43,321 nucleotides of DNA from Fibrobacter sp. (GCA_024398935.1 JAKSIH010000024.1:1-43321); one strand, 5' to 3'; counted from the first letter of the stretch, positions 9,984 through 18,241 are shown. Notes: a model not told the origin generated them from the sequence alone. Made by a program: numbers and translations.

Positions 9984-10763
9984 CTAGATTAAATTTGTGA
10001 CCCAGTCGTAGTCGGGAGTGACATGGATGCCGCTGATGCCGCAATTCATTGCGGATTGCACATTGGCTAGGTTGTCGTCCAGGAAGACGGTGTTGGATGC
10101 GTCTATAATCGGGGTGGTAAGGTCGTGCGTGTCGCTCGTCGGGTTGACTGCACCGTGGGAGACATTCATCGGGTTGACTGCGCTGCGGGAGACTTTCGTC
10201 GGGGTGCTTGCGGCGCGGGTTTGGAGTGCTGCGATGTAGCGGATGACCTGCTTGAAAATTTCGGGATTGGGCTTCTCCAAATGCATTTCCTGGCTGAGGA
10301 AAATATGGTGGAAACAGTCTTGTGCTTTGTTCCCGTTGGCGTTAAACCACAGGTCTAGACATTTCTGCCAGTGGAGTTCGGTGGTATTGCTCAAGAGGTA
10401 GACATTTGCCCGCTTTTTTAAGGTGCGTAGGGCGTCAATCTTTTGTTGGGGAATGCCGACGATGATGGTGTTCCAGGCGTCGGCCACTTGTGGGCGAGTT
10501 GGCGTTTGCTTTGCTGCATCGTTGGATAGGCGTGTCGGGTTGACTGCGCCGGCCTTGCATCTGCCAATAATTGCGTCACAGAATTCCTCTGTGGTCAAAA
10601 GCCCTAGCTGGTAGTTCTGCATGATTTTTGCAGTTGGACCTTCGTCGTAACGCAGTTCTTCTTCAGGAACGCCCAGGGCGCGGAAACCGTCCAACGCTCC
10701 TTGCATATTGATATCTGCAATGACTCCGCCTAAGTCAAAGATGTAGTTCTTAAAGTTCTTCAT
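9984..10763 (-). CDS. HAD-superfamily phosphatase with repeat-derived inserts
   Basis: HAD subfamily IA hydrolase, 259 residues. Motif I is FDLGGVIADI with the nucleophile Asp10; motif II is YLLSNT; the motif III Lys is in LEKPNPEIF; motif IV is VFLDDNLANV. YihX-like sugar-phosphate phosphatases have this pattern, but the substrate is not predictable. Two low-complexity segments interrupt the fold: one around GAVNPTRLSND after the cap, the other before motif IV with SAVNPMNVSHGAVNPTSD. At DNA level these come from a 30-bp tandem repeat (10110-10229) and a related single copy at 10536-10550. Both inserts keep the frame. Confidence 0.82.
   Translation of the reverse strand: MKNFKNYIFDLGGVIADINMQGALDGFRALGVPEEELRYDEGPTAKIMQNYQLGLLTTEEFCDAIIGRCKAGAVNPTRLSNDAAKQTPTRPQVADAWNTIIVGIPQQKIDALRTLKKRANVYLLSNTTELHWQKCLDLWFNANGNKAQDCFHHIFLSQEMHLEKPNPEIFKQVIRYIAALQTRAASTPTKVSRSAVNPMNVSHGAVNPTSDTHDLTTPIIDASNTVFLDDNLANVQSAMNCGISGIHVTPDYDWVTNLI
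10110..10229. repeat. four degenerate 30-bp tandem units within the HAD gene
   Basis: Units begin at 10110, 10140, 10170 and 10200. The two middle ones share CGGGTTGACTGC followed by GGGAGAC; the outer two begin CGGGGTG. The same core CGGGTTGACTGCGCC recurs at 10536 in a second insert of the same gene. Confidence 0.7.
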
Positions 10764-10840
10764 TTTTCTGCGATTTTATTTTGCGATGGAATATAAAATT
10801 TGTTGAACGCGAGGACTACCTACGAGAATTAAAACCTTGC

Positions 10841-11884
10841 TCATTGCTTAAGCCCTCTTTGGTCCTTGTCAAATTTGAAGGGAACAGTCAATGTTGTGGG
10901 GTGCTCCGCTTTTTCAAAAATCCATTTAGAAACTTCGTCGGAAACTCGCTGGTCAAATTCTTCGTTCTGGGAATTTGAAGAAATAATCTCCATCTTGGAA
11001 ATGTTTCCATCGGGAGCGATGGTAAATTTAAGGGTGACTTTTATTTGCGCATCTGCATCGGGATGTTCTGGAGTTTTCACATCCTTAAGTCGGGATAGTT
11101 TATTCTTGAATTTCTTTTGAATTGCGACGAGCTTTCTTTGCTGTTTGACAAGAATGTCTTTGACTCCTGCAAATGATCTATGACCTGGTTCTATTACAGG
11201 ATCGCTGATTGTATGATGGTTTATTTGCTTTCCGAATATTAGCTTGTTTTCCACAATTCTAAGCCAGTCCCAATTGCAGTGATTCTTTGAACTTTCCCAG
11301 GATTCAACTTGCTTTTCGCTATACTTTTGAAGTTGAAGCTTTTTATAGACTTCTGCATCAAATTCATTGTTGAATCCTACAAGGCGAATTTTGGTGTAAC
11401 CGATTTTCTTAATGGCGCTGATAAAATTTTTGTATTCGTAGATGCTTTTGTCCTGAAGCGGGTAGGAGATAAGAAGTTCTTCCCGATCCGATTTGCCTTT
11501 GTTTTGCTGGTACATACCTTTCAGAATGCTAAGAATCGAATCGGGAGAGGCTTGCTTTACACCATAGACTCGGGTCCACAAGGGAAGAACGCGGATTGCG
11601 TCTGAAGAATAGATTTTCGTTACGATGGTGTCGGGGTCGAGTTTGCCATTTTCCTGCTGGCTTACAACGAAGTAGTCGTCAAGAATAAGCATGTTGAGAC
11701 GGACCGTATTTTCTTTGCAGAAGGCTTTGCGTTTGTGCGCTTCTTGCAAATCGGAACTGGCGTTTTTGCAGTTTTCAAACAGCAGACAATTTAAATTGTC
11801 TGCTAGAACAGCTTGGCTTTGGTCCTTCTGGGCGTAGAGCGTTGCTGCAAATGCAAAAAATATTGTGAAAATCAAACGGCGCAT
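10841..11884 (-). CDS. secreted protein with TonB-C/AgmX-like C-terminal domain
   Basis: About 347 residues. A signal peptide (MRRLIFTIFFAF ... LYA) is followed by a long region of no recognised family. From about residue 270 the pattern KVTLKFTIAPDGNISKMEIISS, ending in WIFEKAEHPTTLTVPFKF, matches the TonB C-terminal or AgmX/PglI fold, where a strand, G, I, V/I repeat precedes a final beta strand. Such domains act in the periplasm, in energy transduction or motility complexes; the partner is not visible. Start: ATG 11884 gives the signal peptide. A GTATATATAC box lies 3 nt upstream, with no Shine-Dalgarno. Confidence 0.6.
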   Translation of the reverse strand: MRRLIFTIFFAFAATLYAQKDQSQAVLADNLNCLLFENCKNASSDLQEAHKRKAFCKENTVRLNMLILDDYFVVSQQENGKLDPDTIVTKIYSSDAIRVLPLWTRVYGVKQASPDSILSILKGMYQQNKGKSDREELLISYPLQDKSIYEYKNFISAIKKIGYTKIRLVGFNNEFDAEVYKKLQLQKYSEKQVESWESSKNHCNWDWLRIVENKLIFGKQINHHTISDPVIEPGHRSFAGVKDILVKQQRKLVAIQKKFKNKLSRLKDVKTPEHPDADAQIKVTLKFTIAPDGNISKMEIISSNSQNEEFDQRVSDEVSKWIFEKAEHPTTLTVPFKFDKDQRGLKQ

Positions 11885-11966
11885 AAGGTATATATACAAA
11901 ATTAGAAATAAACATTTTATTGAACTTTATGATTTGAAAGGTTCGCTTGTATAGGAGTGAACCTCT

Positions 11967-12797
11967 TTATAGAAGAAGTTTTTTTGCTAGTTGTTCAACA
12001 TGTTTGCTGTTCAACGGAAGTTCCGTTGTCTCGGTGGTGGCGATGAAATTTATGCCTGGGATAAAACCCGCACTTGCATATATACGTTCTTTTTCCACCG
12101 CATTGTGGGCGTAGTCTGGTTTGTCCATCATGCCGAAATGTTCCCAGACGAATTCCTGGCGGGTGCGTTTGTTTAGGCAGGTGAAGTCCGGATGGATAGT
12201 GACGGCGTGTTTTAGTGAGCTGCGCTTGCTTTTGGAATCTGGATTATCGCTGATGGCGATTTTGAGCGGAGCCTCGTAGCGATAAGGAATGCCTAGGCGC
12301 GTTAGCGTATCTGCAATGATACATTCGGATTTTGATCGCACATGTTCTCCCCGTGAGGTGATAAGTTGCGGCACATCGCTTGAAATAGACTTTCCTGTGT
12401 AAGGGATGGCCTGCCATTGCGCAGCGAATTCGTCGTCTGTTAAAATCAGCGGGGTAATGAAATCGCGACGAACCCCAAGTTTCGTATGTAGCGCAGAGAA
12501 TTCCTCTGGATGAAATTTCCTTAAAAATGCATTGATTTGCTTCTGCATTTTTTTGAGGATGCGCTGACACTTTTCGTTATAGTCTTTTTGCGCTAAGGAC
12601 GTAATGAGTTCCGCATCTGATTTTGGAATGTATGTCCCGTTGGTGTCTCCTTTCTGGATCATGTGGTAAAACTGCGGGCAACCTTTGTTGTGGGCTACTC
12701 TCAATGTCCCGGACGTGGGTTTTACTTTGGGAAGGTGTTGCAAAAGTTTGGTGATTTGCTTGCTGATTGCGTCTAAATTTTCTTTGATATTGAACAT
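11967..12797 (-). CDS. PD-(D/E)XK-like protein of unknown function
   Basis: Protein of 276 residues. The N-terminal half is helical and basic. The C-terminal half looks like a restriction-endonuclease fold: RSKSE (Glu158), then HPDFT (Asp204) and FVWEHFG (Glu219), the spacing expected of E...PD...(D/E)xK sites, here with His in place of Lys. Similar uncharacterised proteins are common in Firmicutes gut bacteria; I know of no assigned function. Three 42-bp inverted repeats occupy the space upstream, the nearest ending 22 bp before the start. There is no Shine-Dalgarno. It stands alone between unrelated genes, which fits a recently gained or mobile gene. Confidence 0.6.
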   Translation of the reverse strand: MFNIKENLDAISKQITKLLQHLPKVKPTSGTLRVAHNKGCPQFYHMIQKGDTNGTYIPKSDAELITSLAQKDYNEKCQRILKKMQKQINAFLRKFHPEEFSALHTKLGVRRDFITPLILTDDEFAAQWQAIPYTGKSISSDVPQLITSRGEHVRSKSECIIADTLTRLGIPYRYEAPLKIAISDNPDSKSKRSSLKHAVTIHPDFTCLNKRTRQEFVWEHFGMMDKPDYAHNAVEKERIYASAGFIPGINFIATTETTELPLNSKHVEQLAKKLLL

Positions 12798-12818
12798 AAT
12801 AGGGGTGGTGTGTGGCTT

Positions 12819-12860
12819 TTTACCTATAAATCAAATGCTTTGAATGTTGTTATAGGTAAA
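12819..12860. repeat. 42-bp inverted repeat E1
   Basis: Perfect arms TTTACCTATAA and TTATAGGTAAA (11 bp) separated by 20 bp. The spacer has its own small palindrome TCAAA-tgc-TTTGA. It sits 22 bp upstream of the start of the PD-(D/E)XK-like gene. Confidence 0.85.
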
Positions 12861-12902
12861 TGGGTGGTGTTTTTTGTTTCTGTTTTTCAGGGGCTTGATC
12901 TA

Positions 12903-12944
12903 ATTACCCATAAACAACCCCTATAAAGTCGGCTTATGTGTACA
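12903..12944. repeat. 42-bp inverted repeat E2 (degenerate right arm)
   Basis: Left arm ATTACCCATAA, 20-bp spacer, right arm TTATGTGTACA, which matches the consensus right arm at 8 of 11 positions. Confidence 0.65.
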
Positions 12945-12997
12945 AAATGGAGATTGGTCTGCTTACTAATCTATTTTATTGTTAGTTTGTTTGAAAA

Positions 12998-13039
12998 ATT
13001 ACCCATAAATCGCGTTGTAATGTTTGATTTATAGGTAAT
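12998..13039. repeat. 42-bp inverted repeat E3
   Basis: Left arm ATTACCCATAA, 20-bp spacer, right arm TTATAGGTAAT. The palindrome extends inward as ATC ... GAT. Confidence 0.82.
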
Positions 13040-13063
13040 TTCCGTTAGTGGACTCAATTCTCT

Positions 13064-13098
13064 AAATAAAAAGGGTTCGCCCCCGAGAGGGCGAATCC
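13064..13098 (-). terminator. terminator downstream of gatA
   Basis: On the minus strand, stem GGATTCGCCC/GGGCGAACCC with a 6-nt loop is followed by TTTTTATTT. Confidence 0.75.
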
Positions 13099-13144
13099 TT
13101 ATCTAATAAACTATGTATGCCGTTTTGAGGGGGTGGCGAACCCG

Positions 13145-13211
13145 CGTCTTTCGGCAACTCGCGGGTATCCGGCGACTAGTCAGAGGTGACCCACGTCTTG
13201 CGGCAACTCGC
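13145..13211. repeat. short direct repeat after gatA
   Basis: The 18-bp string CGTCTTTCGGCAACTCGC (13145-13162) recurs with one change at 13194-13211. No gene is seen between 13099 and 13239. Confidence 0.5.
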
Positions 13212-13239
13212 AACCTGTGTCTTGTGCGACACCCGCTTG

Positions 13240-14655
13240 CTACTTGTTCAAGCGCTCGGTTGCCGCAGCGACGCTGAGCAGGTCGGCTTCCTGGAAGGGC
13301 TTGCCAATCCACTGCAGACCAACGGGGAGACCGCCGGCCATACCGCAAGGAACGCTGACGCCGGGGAGACCGGCCAGGTTCAAGCTCACGGTGTAGATGT
13401 CGCTGAGGTAAACTGCCATGGGGTCGCTTTCGTTCATGCCACACTTCAGGGGGAGACCCGGCATGGTGGGGCTGGCGATCACGTCGCATTCTTCGAAGGC
13501 CTTGTTGAAGTCGTCGGTAATGAGGCGGCGAACCTTCTGTGCCTGAACGTAGTAGGCGTCGTAGAAGCCTGCAGAAAGAACATAGCTACCCAGGAGAATA
13601 CGGCGCTGGACTTCCTTGCCGAAGGCTTCGCTGCGGCTCATGGAGTACAGGTCGATAAGCTTGCGGGCATCCTTGCTGCGGTAGCCATAACGGACACCGT
13701 CGTAGCGGGAGAGGTTGGAGCTTGCTTCTGCAGTTGCAATGATGTAATAGCTGGAAACAGCATAGCCGATGTTGGGCAAGCTGATTTCCTTCAGAACGGC
13801 GCCTTCGGCTTCCAACTTCTTCAGCATGGATTCGATGGCTGCCTTGCATTCTGCGTCCAGACCTTCGGCGAAGTATTCCTTGGGAACGCCGATGACCTTG
13901 CCCTTCACGCCGGCATCAAGCTTTGCGGTGAAATCTTCTGTGGGACGGGTACTGGTGGTGTTGTCATGCGCATCAACACCGCAGATGGCGCTAAGCAGGG
14001 TTGCAGCATCCTTCACGTTGGACGCGAAGGGACCAATCTGGTCCAGGGAGCTGGCGTAAGCCAACAGACCGTAACGGGAAACGCGACCGTAGGTGGGCTT
14101 CAGGCCAACAACGCCTGTGCAGGCTGCCGGCTGACGGATAGATCCACCGGTGTCGGAACCAAGAGCGCAAGCCACAGTGCCGCTGGCGACTGCAACTGCA
14201 GAACCGCCGGAGGAACCTCCCGGAACGCGGGATTCGTCCAGAGGATTCTTCACAGGACCGAAGTAAGAGGTTTCATTGGAAGAACCCATGGCGAATTCGT
14301 CCATATTGGTCTTGCCAACAATGACCGCCCCGGCAGCTTCCAGCTTTTCGACGGCGGTAGCGGTGTAGGGGGCAACGAAATTTTCCAGAATCTTGGACGC
14401 TGCGGTAGTGCGGGAACCTACCAGGCACATATTGTCCTTGATGGCGACGGGAATACCGTCCAATGCACCCAGGGTCTTGCCTTCTGCACGACGCTTGTCG
14501 GATTCTGCGGCCTTTTCCAGAGCCCTTTCATTGAGAACGGAAATGTAGGCGTTCAAGTTCTTTGTAGAATCAATCTTTGCCAGGGCTTCTTCTGCAAGCT
14601 TGACTGCAGTTGTACCGCTGGAAAGTTTTGCTTGGAGTTCATCAATAGTAAGCAT
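13240..14655 (-). CDS. gatA: aspartyl/glutamyl-tRNA amidotransferase subunit A
   Basis: GatA of 471 residues. Within GatCAB it releases ammonia from glutamine to convert Glu-tRNA(Gln) or Asp-tRNA(Asn) to the amide form. The amidase signature is complete: AIKDN carries the catalytic Lys (residue 73), and GGSSGGSAVAVASG followed by SDTGGSIRQPA carries the cis-Ser and nucleophile Ser. ATG 14655 is chosen because GGAGAAAGG precedes it and it shares one base with the TAA of the upstream DUF4321 gene (TAATG), giving translational coupling. Neither gatB nor gatC is next to it. A terminator lies at 13064-13098. Confidence 0.97.
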   Translation of the reverse strand: MLTIDELQAKLSSGTTAVKLAEEALAKIDSTKNLNAYISVLNERALEKAAESDKRRAEGKTLGALDGIPVAIKDNMCLVGSRTTAASKILENFVAPYTATAVEKLEAAGAVIVGKTNMDEFAMGSSNETSYFGPVKNPLDESRVPGGSSGGSAVAVASGTVACALGSDTGGSIRQPAACTGVVGLKPTYGRVSRYGLLAYASSLDQIGPFASNVKDAATLLSAICGVDAHDNTTSTRPTEDFTAKLDAGVKGKVIGVPKEYFAEGLDAECKAAIESMLKKLEAEGAVLKEISLPNIGYAVSSYYIIATAEASSNLSRYDGVRYGYRSKDARKLIDLYSMSRSEAFGKEVQRRILLGSYVLSAGFYDAYYVQAQKVRRLITDDFNKAFEECDVIASPTMPGLPLKCGMNESDPMAVYLSDIYTVSLNLAGLPGVSVPCGMAGGLPVGLQWIGKPFQEADLLSVAAATERLNK

Positions 14656-14978
14656 TACCTTTCTCCGGACCATTTCATAATGTAGATGCCAACAACCATG
14701 CCGATGATGCTGACGATGTTAAACTTGATGCCAAAGCCCAGTGCGAACTTGACCAGGTACAGGTCGATTACGACAGGCTCGGCATGTTCGCCGAAACCGA
14801 TGTTTAGATCAAAGGAAGAAACGAAGAAGTTGTGGACGATGTTATTGTATCCACCTGCGTTCATCAATTCGCCGAGCTGACCAAACAACAATCCTAGGCA
14901 TTCTCCCAGGACGCCGCCAATGATAAGGCCCAGCACAATGAAAAGCACGAGACGTGCAAATGTATTCTTGTGATTCAT
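14655..14978 (-). CDS. DUF4321 small membrane protein
   Basis: 107 residues with two hydrophobic segments. The first is Gly-rich (VLGLIIGGVLGECLG). The second covers FALGFGIKFNIVSIIGMVVGIYI, the pattern of DUF4321 proteins of unknown role. It is the first gene of a two-gene unit with gatA, joined by TAATG. The start has no Shine-Dalgarno. TATATT followed by TGCCCCT then ATG puts a -10 box 7 bp before the codon, so the mRNA is probably leaderless. Confidence 0.78.
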   Translation of the reverse strand: MNHKNTFARLVLFIVLGLIIGGVLGECLGLLFGQLGELMNAGGYNNIVHNFFVSSFDLNIGFGEHAEPVVIDLYLVKFALGFGIKFNIVSIIGMVVGIYIMKWSGER

Positions 14979-15095
14979 AGGGGCAAATATAAAAAAAACA
15001 TGTTTGACAGTTACCCTACGGCTGTGACAGGTGCTTTTTTGGCGTCTACGCGGGGGTAGTTCTCACAGGTCTGGCAGCCGTAAAGGAATGAACTT

Positions 15096-15773
15096 TTATT
15101 TGATGCTCCAGTCGATGGGTTCCAGCCCCTTACTCTGGAGGTAGGCGTTAGCCTTGCTGAAATGCCTGCATCCGAAGAATCCGCGGTAGGCGGAAAGGGG
15201 GCTTGGGTGGGGTGCCGTCAAAATGAGGTGCCCGCGGTTCGGTGCAACCAGCTCTTGCTTTCGGATGGCAAAGCTTCCCCATAGCAGGAATACCAGATTT
15301 TCCCTAGTTTGGGAGAGACGCTGGATGATGGTGTCCGTGAACTGCTGCCAGCCGATTCCAGCATGGCTCGCTGCCTGATGGGCACGAACCGTCAGGGAGG
15401 CGTTCAGCAGTAAAATTCCCTGCTGTGCCCAACTTTCGAGATTTCCATGAGGAGGCGGGTTTATTCCCAGGTCGTCATGAAGTTCCTTGAAGATGTTGAT
15501 GAGAGAAGGCGGAGGCTCAATTCCAAAGGGTACGGAAAAGCATAGACCGTGAGCTTGTCCGGGGTTGTGGTAAGGGTCCTGTCCGATGATGACGGCCTTT
15601 ACCTTATCTACAGGACAAAAATCCAGCGCGGCAAAAATTTTCTGGCCGGGCGGGTAGATGATTTTTCCTGCCGCTTTTTCCTTAACTAAAGTTTCTTTAA
15701 TTTGTTTAAAATAAGGCTGGTCGAACTGGTCGTTTAGCAGGTTCAGCCAGGATTCTTCAAGTTTTACAGTCAT
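15096..15773 (-). CDS. ung: uracil-DNA glycosylase, family 1
   Basis: UDG of 225 residues, the usual size. It removes uracil from DNA at the start of base excision repair. The water-activating motif GQDPYH puts the catalytic Asp at residue 66; GLCFSV contributes the uracil-binding Phe; the Leu-intercalation loop HPSPLSAYRGFFG puts the catalytic His at residue 189. The start gives MTVKLEESW. It is followed on the same strand, after about 117 bp without recognisable features, by the DUF4321-gatA unit, and stands just downstream of the CAP lipoprotein gene. Confidence 0.97.
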   Translation of the reverse strand: MTVKLEESWLNLLNDQFDQPYFKQIKETLVKEKAAGKIIYPPGQKIFAALDFCPVDKVKAVIIGQDPYHNPGQAHGLCFSVPFGIEPPPSLINIFKELHDDLGINPPPHGNLESWAQQGILLLNASLTVRAHQAASHAGIGWQQFTDTIIQRLSQTRENLVFLLWGSFAIRKQELVAPNRGHLILTAPHPSPLSAYRGFFGCRHFSKANAYLQSKGLEPIDWSIK

Positions 15774-15803
15774 TGGGACGATTCCGTGAGTTGAATTTCT
15801 CGA

Positions 15804-16499
15804 CTAGTAGAAGTTGACGTTGAACCAGCCCTTGGTTCCGTCTGATTTCTTGGCGATGCCACATGCTACGGTGGTGTACTTGGTGCTGCTCATGTTCAGG
15901 TAGTGACCTATGTAGGAAAAGTCTTCCTTTTTGGCAGGATCGCGTTCACCGCTTTCCACCAGTTTCTTTTCGTCCCACATCATTTCCAGGTAGGTATCTA
16001 CGATTTTTTCTTCGGTGTCTCGCCATTTCAAGTCGATGTTGGGACCTGAATTTTGGGCGAATTCCCCGCAGTCGCCGAAATGTCCGTGAGCCTTTTCGGA
16101 GGCAAGGTCTGCTGCGGACTGTTCATCGGCGCAGGACTGCTTGGCTTCGGGTGCTAAAGTAAGTGGCTTTAGGTTTTCTGTGGCACGATAGTTGTTGATG
16201 ACTTCCAGACAGTAGTTGCGCCAGTCTTCGGCTTCTGCGGTGTCGCTACTGGAATTATCTACGACAGCATTGCTGCTGTACGAATCTTCTATCTTGCTGC
16301 TGGAATTCGCTTCGTGTTGGCTGCTGGAACTTTCAACAACTTTGTCGGAAGAAGATTCCGCCTTGCTTTCGCTGGAGGAACTTGTTTCTTCGGTAGAGCT
16401 TGTGGGCTGCTCCTCATTGGAAGGGCTGCTGGAGGAATCGTCTCCGCAGGCGATAAAAAGTGATGCTACGATTACGAGTAAAGAGAATTTCTTAAGCAT
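15804..16499 (-). CDS. Ser-rich lipoprotein with CAP (SCP/PR-1) domain
   Basis: Lipoprotein of 231 residues with a signal peptide and lipobox FIAC. Residues about 20-90 are a Ser/Glu-rich linker typical of Fibrobacter surface lipoproteins. The C-terminal domain from WRNYCLEVINNYR is CAP-like: N-Y-R in the first helix, EKAHGHFGDCGEFAQN with candidate His, and VDTYLEMMWDEKK followed by IGHYLNM, then TTVACGIA. CAP proteins outside eukaryotes have varied and mostly unknown roles. On this strand a possible promoter (TTGCAC, 18 bp, TATTTA) lies between the gene and inverted repeat E4. Confidence 0.8.
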   Translation of the reverse strand: MLKKFSLLVIVASLFIACGDDSSSSPSNEEQPTSSTEETSSSSESKAESSSDKVVESSSSQHEANSSSKIEDSYSSNAVVDNSSSDTAEAEDWRNYCLEVINNYRATENLKPLTLAPEAKQSCADEQSAADLASEKAHGHFGDCGEFAQNSGPNIDLKWRDTEEKIVDTYLEMMWDEKKLVESGERDPAKKEDFSYIGHYLNMSSTKYTTVACGIAKKSDGTKGWFNVNFY

Positions 16500-16550
16500 G
16501 TGAAAAAGATAAATACAAAACAGGGGTTGTATAGTGCAATAGAGTCGCGT

Positions 16551-16592
16551 TTTACCTATAAATCAAGACTTCTGACTGAGATTATAGGTAAA
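16551..16592. repeat. 42-bp inverted repeat E4
   Basis: Perfect 11-bp arms TTTACCTATAA and TTATAGGTAAA with a 20-bp spacer. The arms and first five spacer bases (ATCAA) are identical to E1, 3.7 kb away. It lies about 52 bp upstream of the CAP lipoprotein start. Confidence 0.85.
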
Positions 16593-16739
16593 AAATTACT
16601 TTGTTTGTATTGCGATGGGGCGATTGTCCTTGATAGTGACGGTATAGCTCTTGAAATGAGAGCGAAATTTGCAATAAAAACGCTTTAATGAATGAAAATT
16701 CTGTGTTTTTGTTTAGCTTATTGTAGATAAACTAATTTA

Positions 16740-16781
16740 TTTACCTATAAGACAATGACTAAATTGCGACTTATGGGTAAA
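16740..16781. repeat. 42-bp inverted repeat E5
   Basis: Arms TTTACCTATAA and TTATGGGTAAA around a 20-bp spacer that contains CAAT-gactaa-ATTG. It ends 22 bp before the stop codon of the methyltransferase gene. Between E4 and E5 no gene is supported. Confidence 0.82.
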
Positions 16782-16803
16782 ATTGATTCTCTTGACTAGA
16801 TTA

Positions 16804-18141
16804 TTACAAGCGACTTGCAAGAATTGCGATCTTTTCGCCTTTGTGACGAGTGTAGAAAAGAATTGCGGACTGCTTTCCCTTGGGTTTCAGCCGTTTGATT
16901 TCCTCGTCGGGATCAACCTTCACGCCACGGAGCTTCAGGGTCAGTTTTCCGATGCCATGTCGTTTCAGCATGTCGCGGACGGCGCTGGTGGCAATTTCGC
17001 ACTTGTCCAATACCTGAAAGTTTGCAAAGGCGGGAGAGGGGAGCGGTGTGGCACAGCTAACATAGGCGATTCCCTCTGAAATTAGATGCGCGTCGGGAGC
17101 GGCTGCCTGGGCTACGTTTCCAAACAGGTGGCTTCGAATGAGAAGTGCGGTGGGTTCTGCAATGAATTCTGCAACATCACCAACGGGCAAATCGCTTTCG
17201 CTGGTGGCGTTTCTGAAACTGCGTTCGCTGCCGGGCAGATCGTGTTCGGCGTCCTTGTTGGAGGCTGCCTGGATTTCTTCCAAGGTGCCGAACCATTCGG
17301 CGGTGGAACTGTCTGCGGCCTTGACTACATTGCCCTCTTTGTCTACCATGATGGCACGAACCTTACCCGGATTGCAGGCGAGGGCGCCGAACAGCACCAG
17401 AAGTTCGCGGCAGTCGGAGTGACTTCCCAGATAGACCAGTTCCGCATCCTGAGGAATTTCGTCGGTAGGGTATCCCGGGGGAAGCTTTGCCATGCCGCCC
17501 CGATAGTGGCGGGAAATTTCCAGAACTTCCTGGAAGGTGGGCGTAAGGTTTCGCAGGTCTCGCTGGTTTTCGCCATCGACCGCACGACGGGCCGGATCTA
17601 TGGTGAAATAGTCCGCGATGCGCCTGATGCCTGATGCGCCCGTAGAATCTGCGTCAGAAGAATTGTTGCGGGCGACTTCGCGGACATCGCCTAGAATGGT
17701 TTCGCTATTCTTGCCTCGCATGACCGTGGAATTGTACCGATACATGTCCTGGCGGTTTTCATCCAGGTCCACGCCCACAATGGTCAAACCGGCAGGCATA
17801 AAAAAACTGTCGCCGCCCATGCCGCAGCAAAGGTCATGAACTACGCCTTCGGTGGGCCATAGGTTGGATTTCCACCTGCCGATGTCCTGGGCGGTACTCT
17901 GCTCCAGGGCAAGCCTGTCGCACAATAAAAATTTGTCGCTTTTCTTGCCCGTTTCCCCAAAAAATTTTTCACGGAACTTGGGAACTAGCGCCATGTAATC
18001 CATAATGGCTGCACGGTCCTCGTTGCTGTAACCCGCCTTGTTCAGTGCTGTAGAAATCTGCAGAGCGTCCATCTTTTTCTTGATGGATGCCTGTATAAAA
18101 TTTTGCACGTTAGCGGATGTCAGCAGTTCCCAGAGAGTCAT
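16804..18141 (-). CDS. class I SAM-dependent methyltransferase with THUMP-like C-terminus
   Basis: About 445 residues. An N-terminal helical part is followed by a Rossmann methyltransferase with motif I DLCCGMGGDS, then VGVDLDENRQDMYRYN, and a motif IV-like DYFTIDPARR, where the DPAR pattern resembles DPP-type amino-methylating enzymes. The C-terminus, KLTLKLRGVKVDPDEEIKRL followed by FYTRHKGEKIAI, matches the THUMP_like domain that accompanies such methyltransferases. The substrate is probably RNA but is not known. ATG 18141 is chosen because MTLWELLT starts the conserved part. CTATCTT lies shortly upstream with no Shine-Dalgarno. Confidence 0.8.
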   Translation of the reverse strand: MTLWELLTSANVQNFIQASIKKKMDALQISTALNKAGYSNEDRAAIMDYMALVPKFREKFFGETGKKSDKFLLCDRLALEQSTAQDIGRWKSNLWPTEGVVHDLCCGMGGDSFFMPAGLTIVGVDLDENRQDMYRYNSTVMRGKNSETILGDVREVARNNSSDADSTGASGIRRIADYFTIDPARRAVDGENQRDLRNLTPTFQEVLEISRHYRGGMAKLPPGYPTDEIPQDAELVYLGSHSDCRELLVLFGALACNPGKVRAIMVDKEGNVVKAADSSTAEWFGTLEEIQAASNKDAEHDLPGSERSFRNATSESDLPVGDVAEFIAEPTALLIRSHLFGNVAQAAAPDAHLISEGIAYVSCATPLPSPAFANFQVLDKCEIATSAVRDMLKRHGIGKLTLKLRGVKVDPDEEIKRLKPKGKQSAILFYTRHKGEKIAILASRL

Positions 18142-18241
18142 GATTAAAAGATAGTTTTTGGAATTCTTTTTTGTAACATTCTCTGTATGAAAATTGGTTG
18201 CTGTTTTGACATTGTCCAAAATGGTTTACGATCGGTAATAT

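Noticed and set aside
16500..16688. Short plus-strand open frame over inverted repeat E4
   Set aside because: No ribosome site and the frame crosses the palindrome; more likely chance.
12819..16781. CRISPR array or integron attC sites
   Set aside because: Spacing between elements is irregular, units are few, arms are inverted rather than direct repeats and no RYYYAAC/GTTRRRY core is present.
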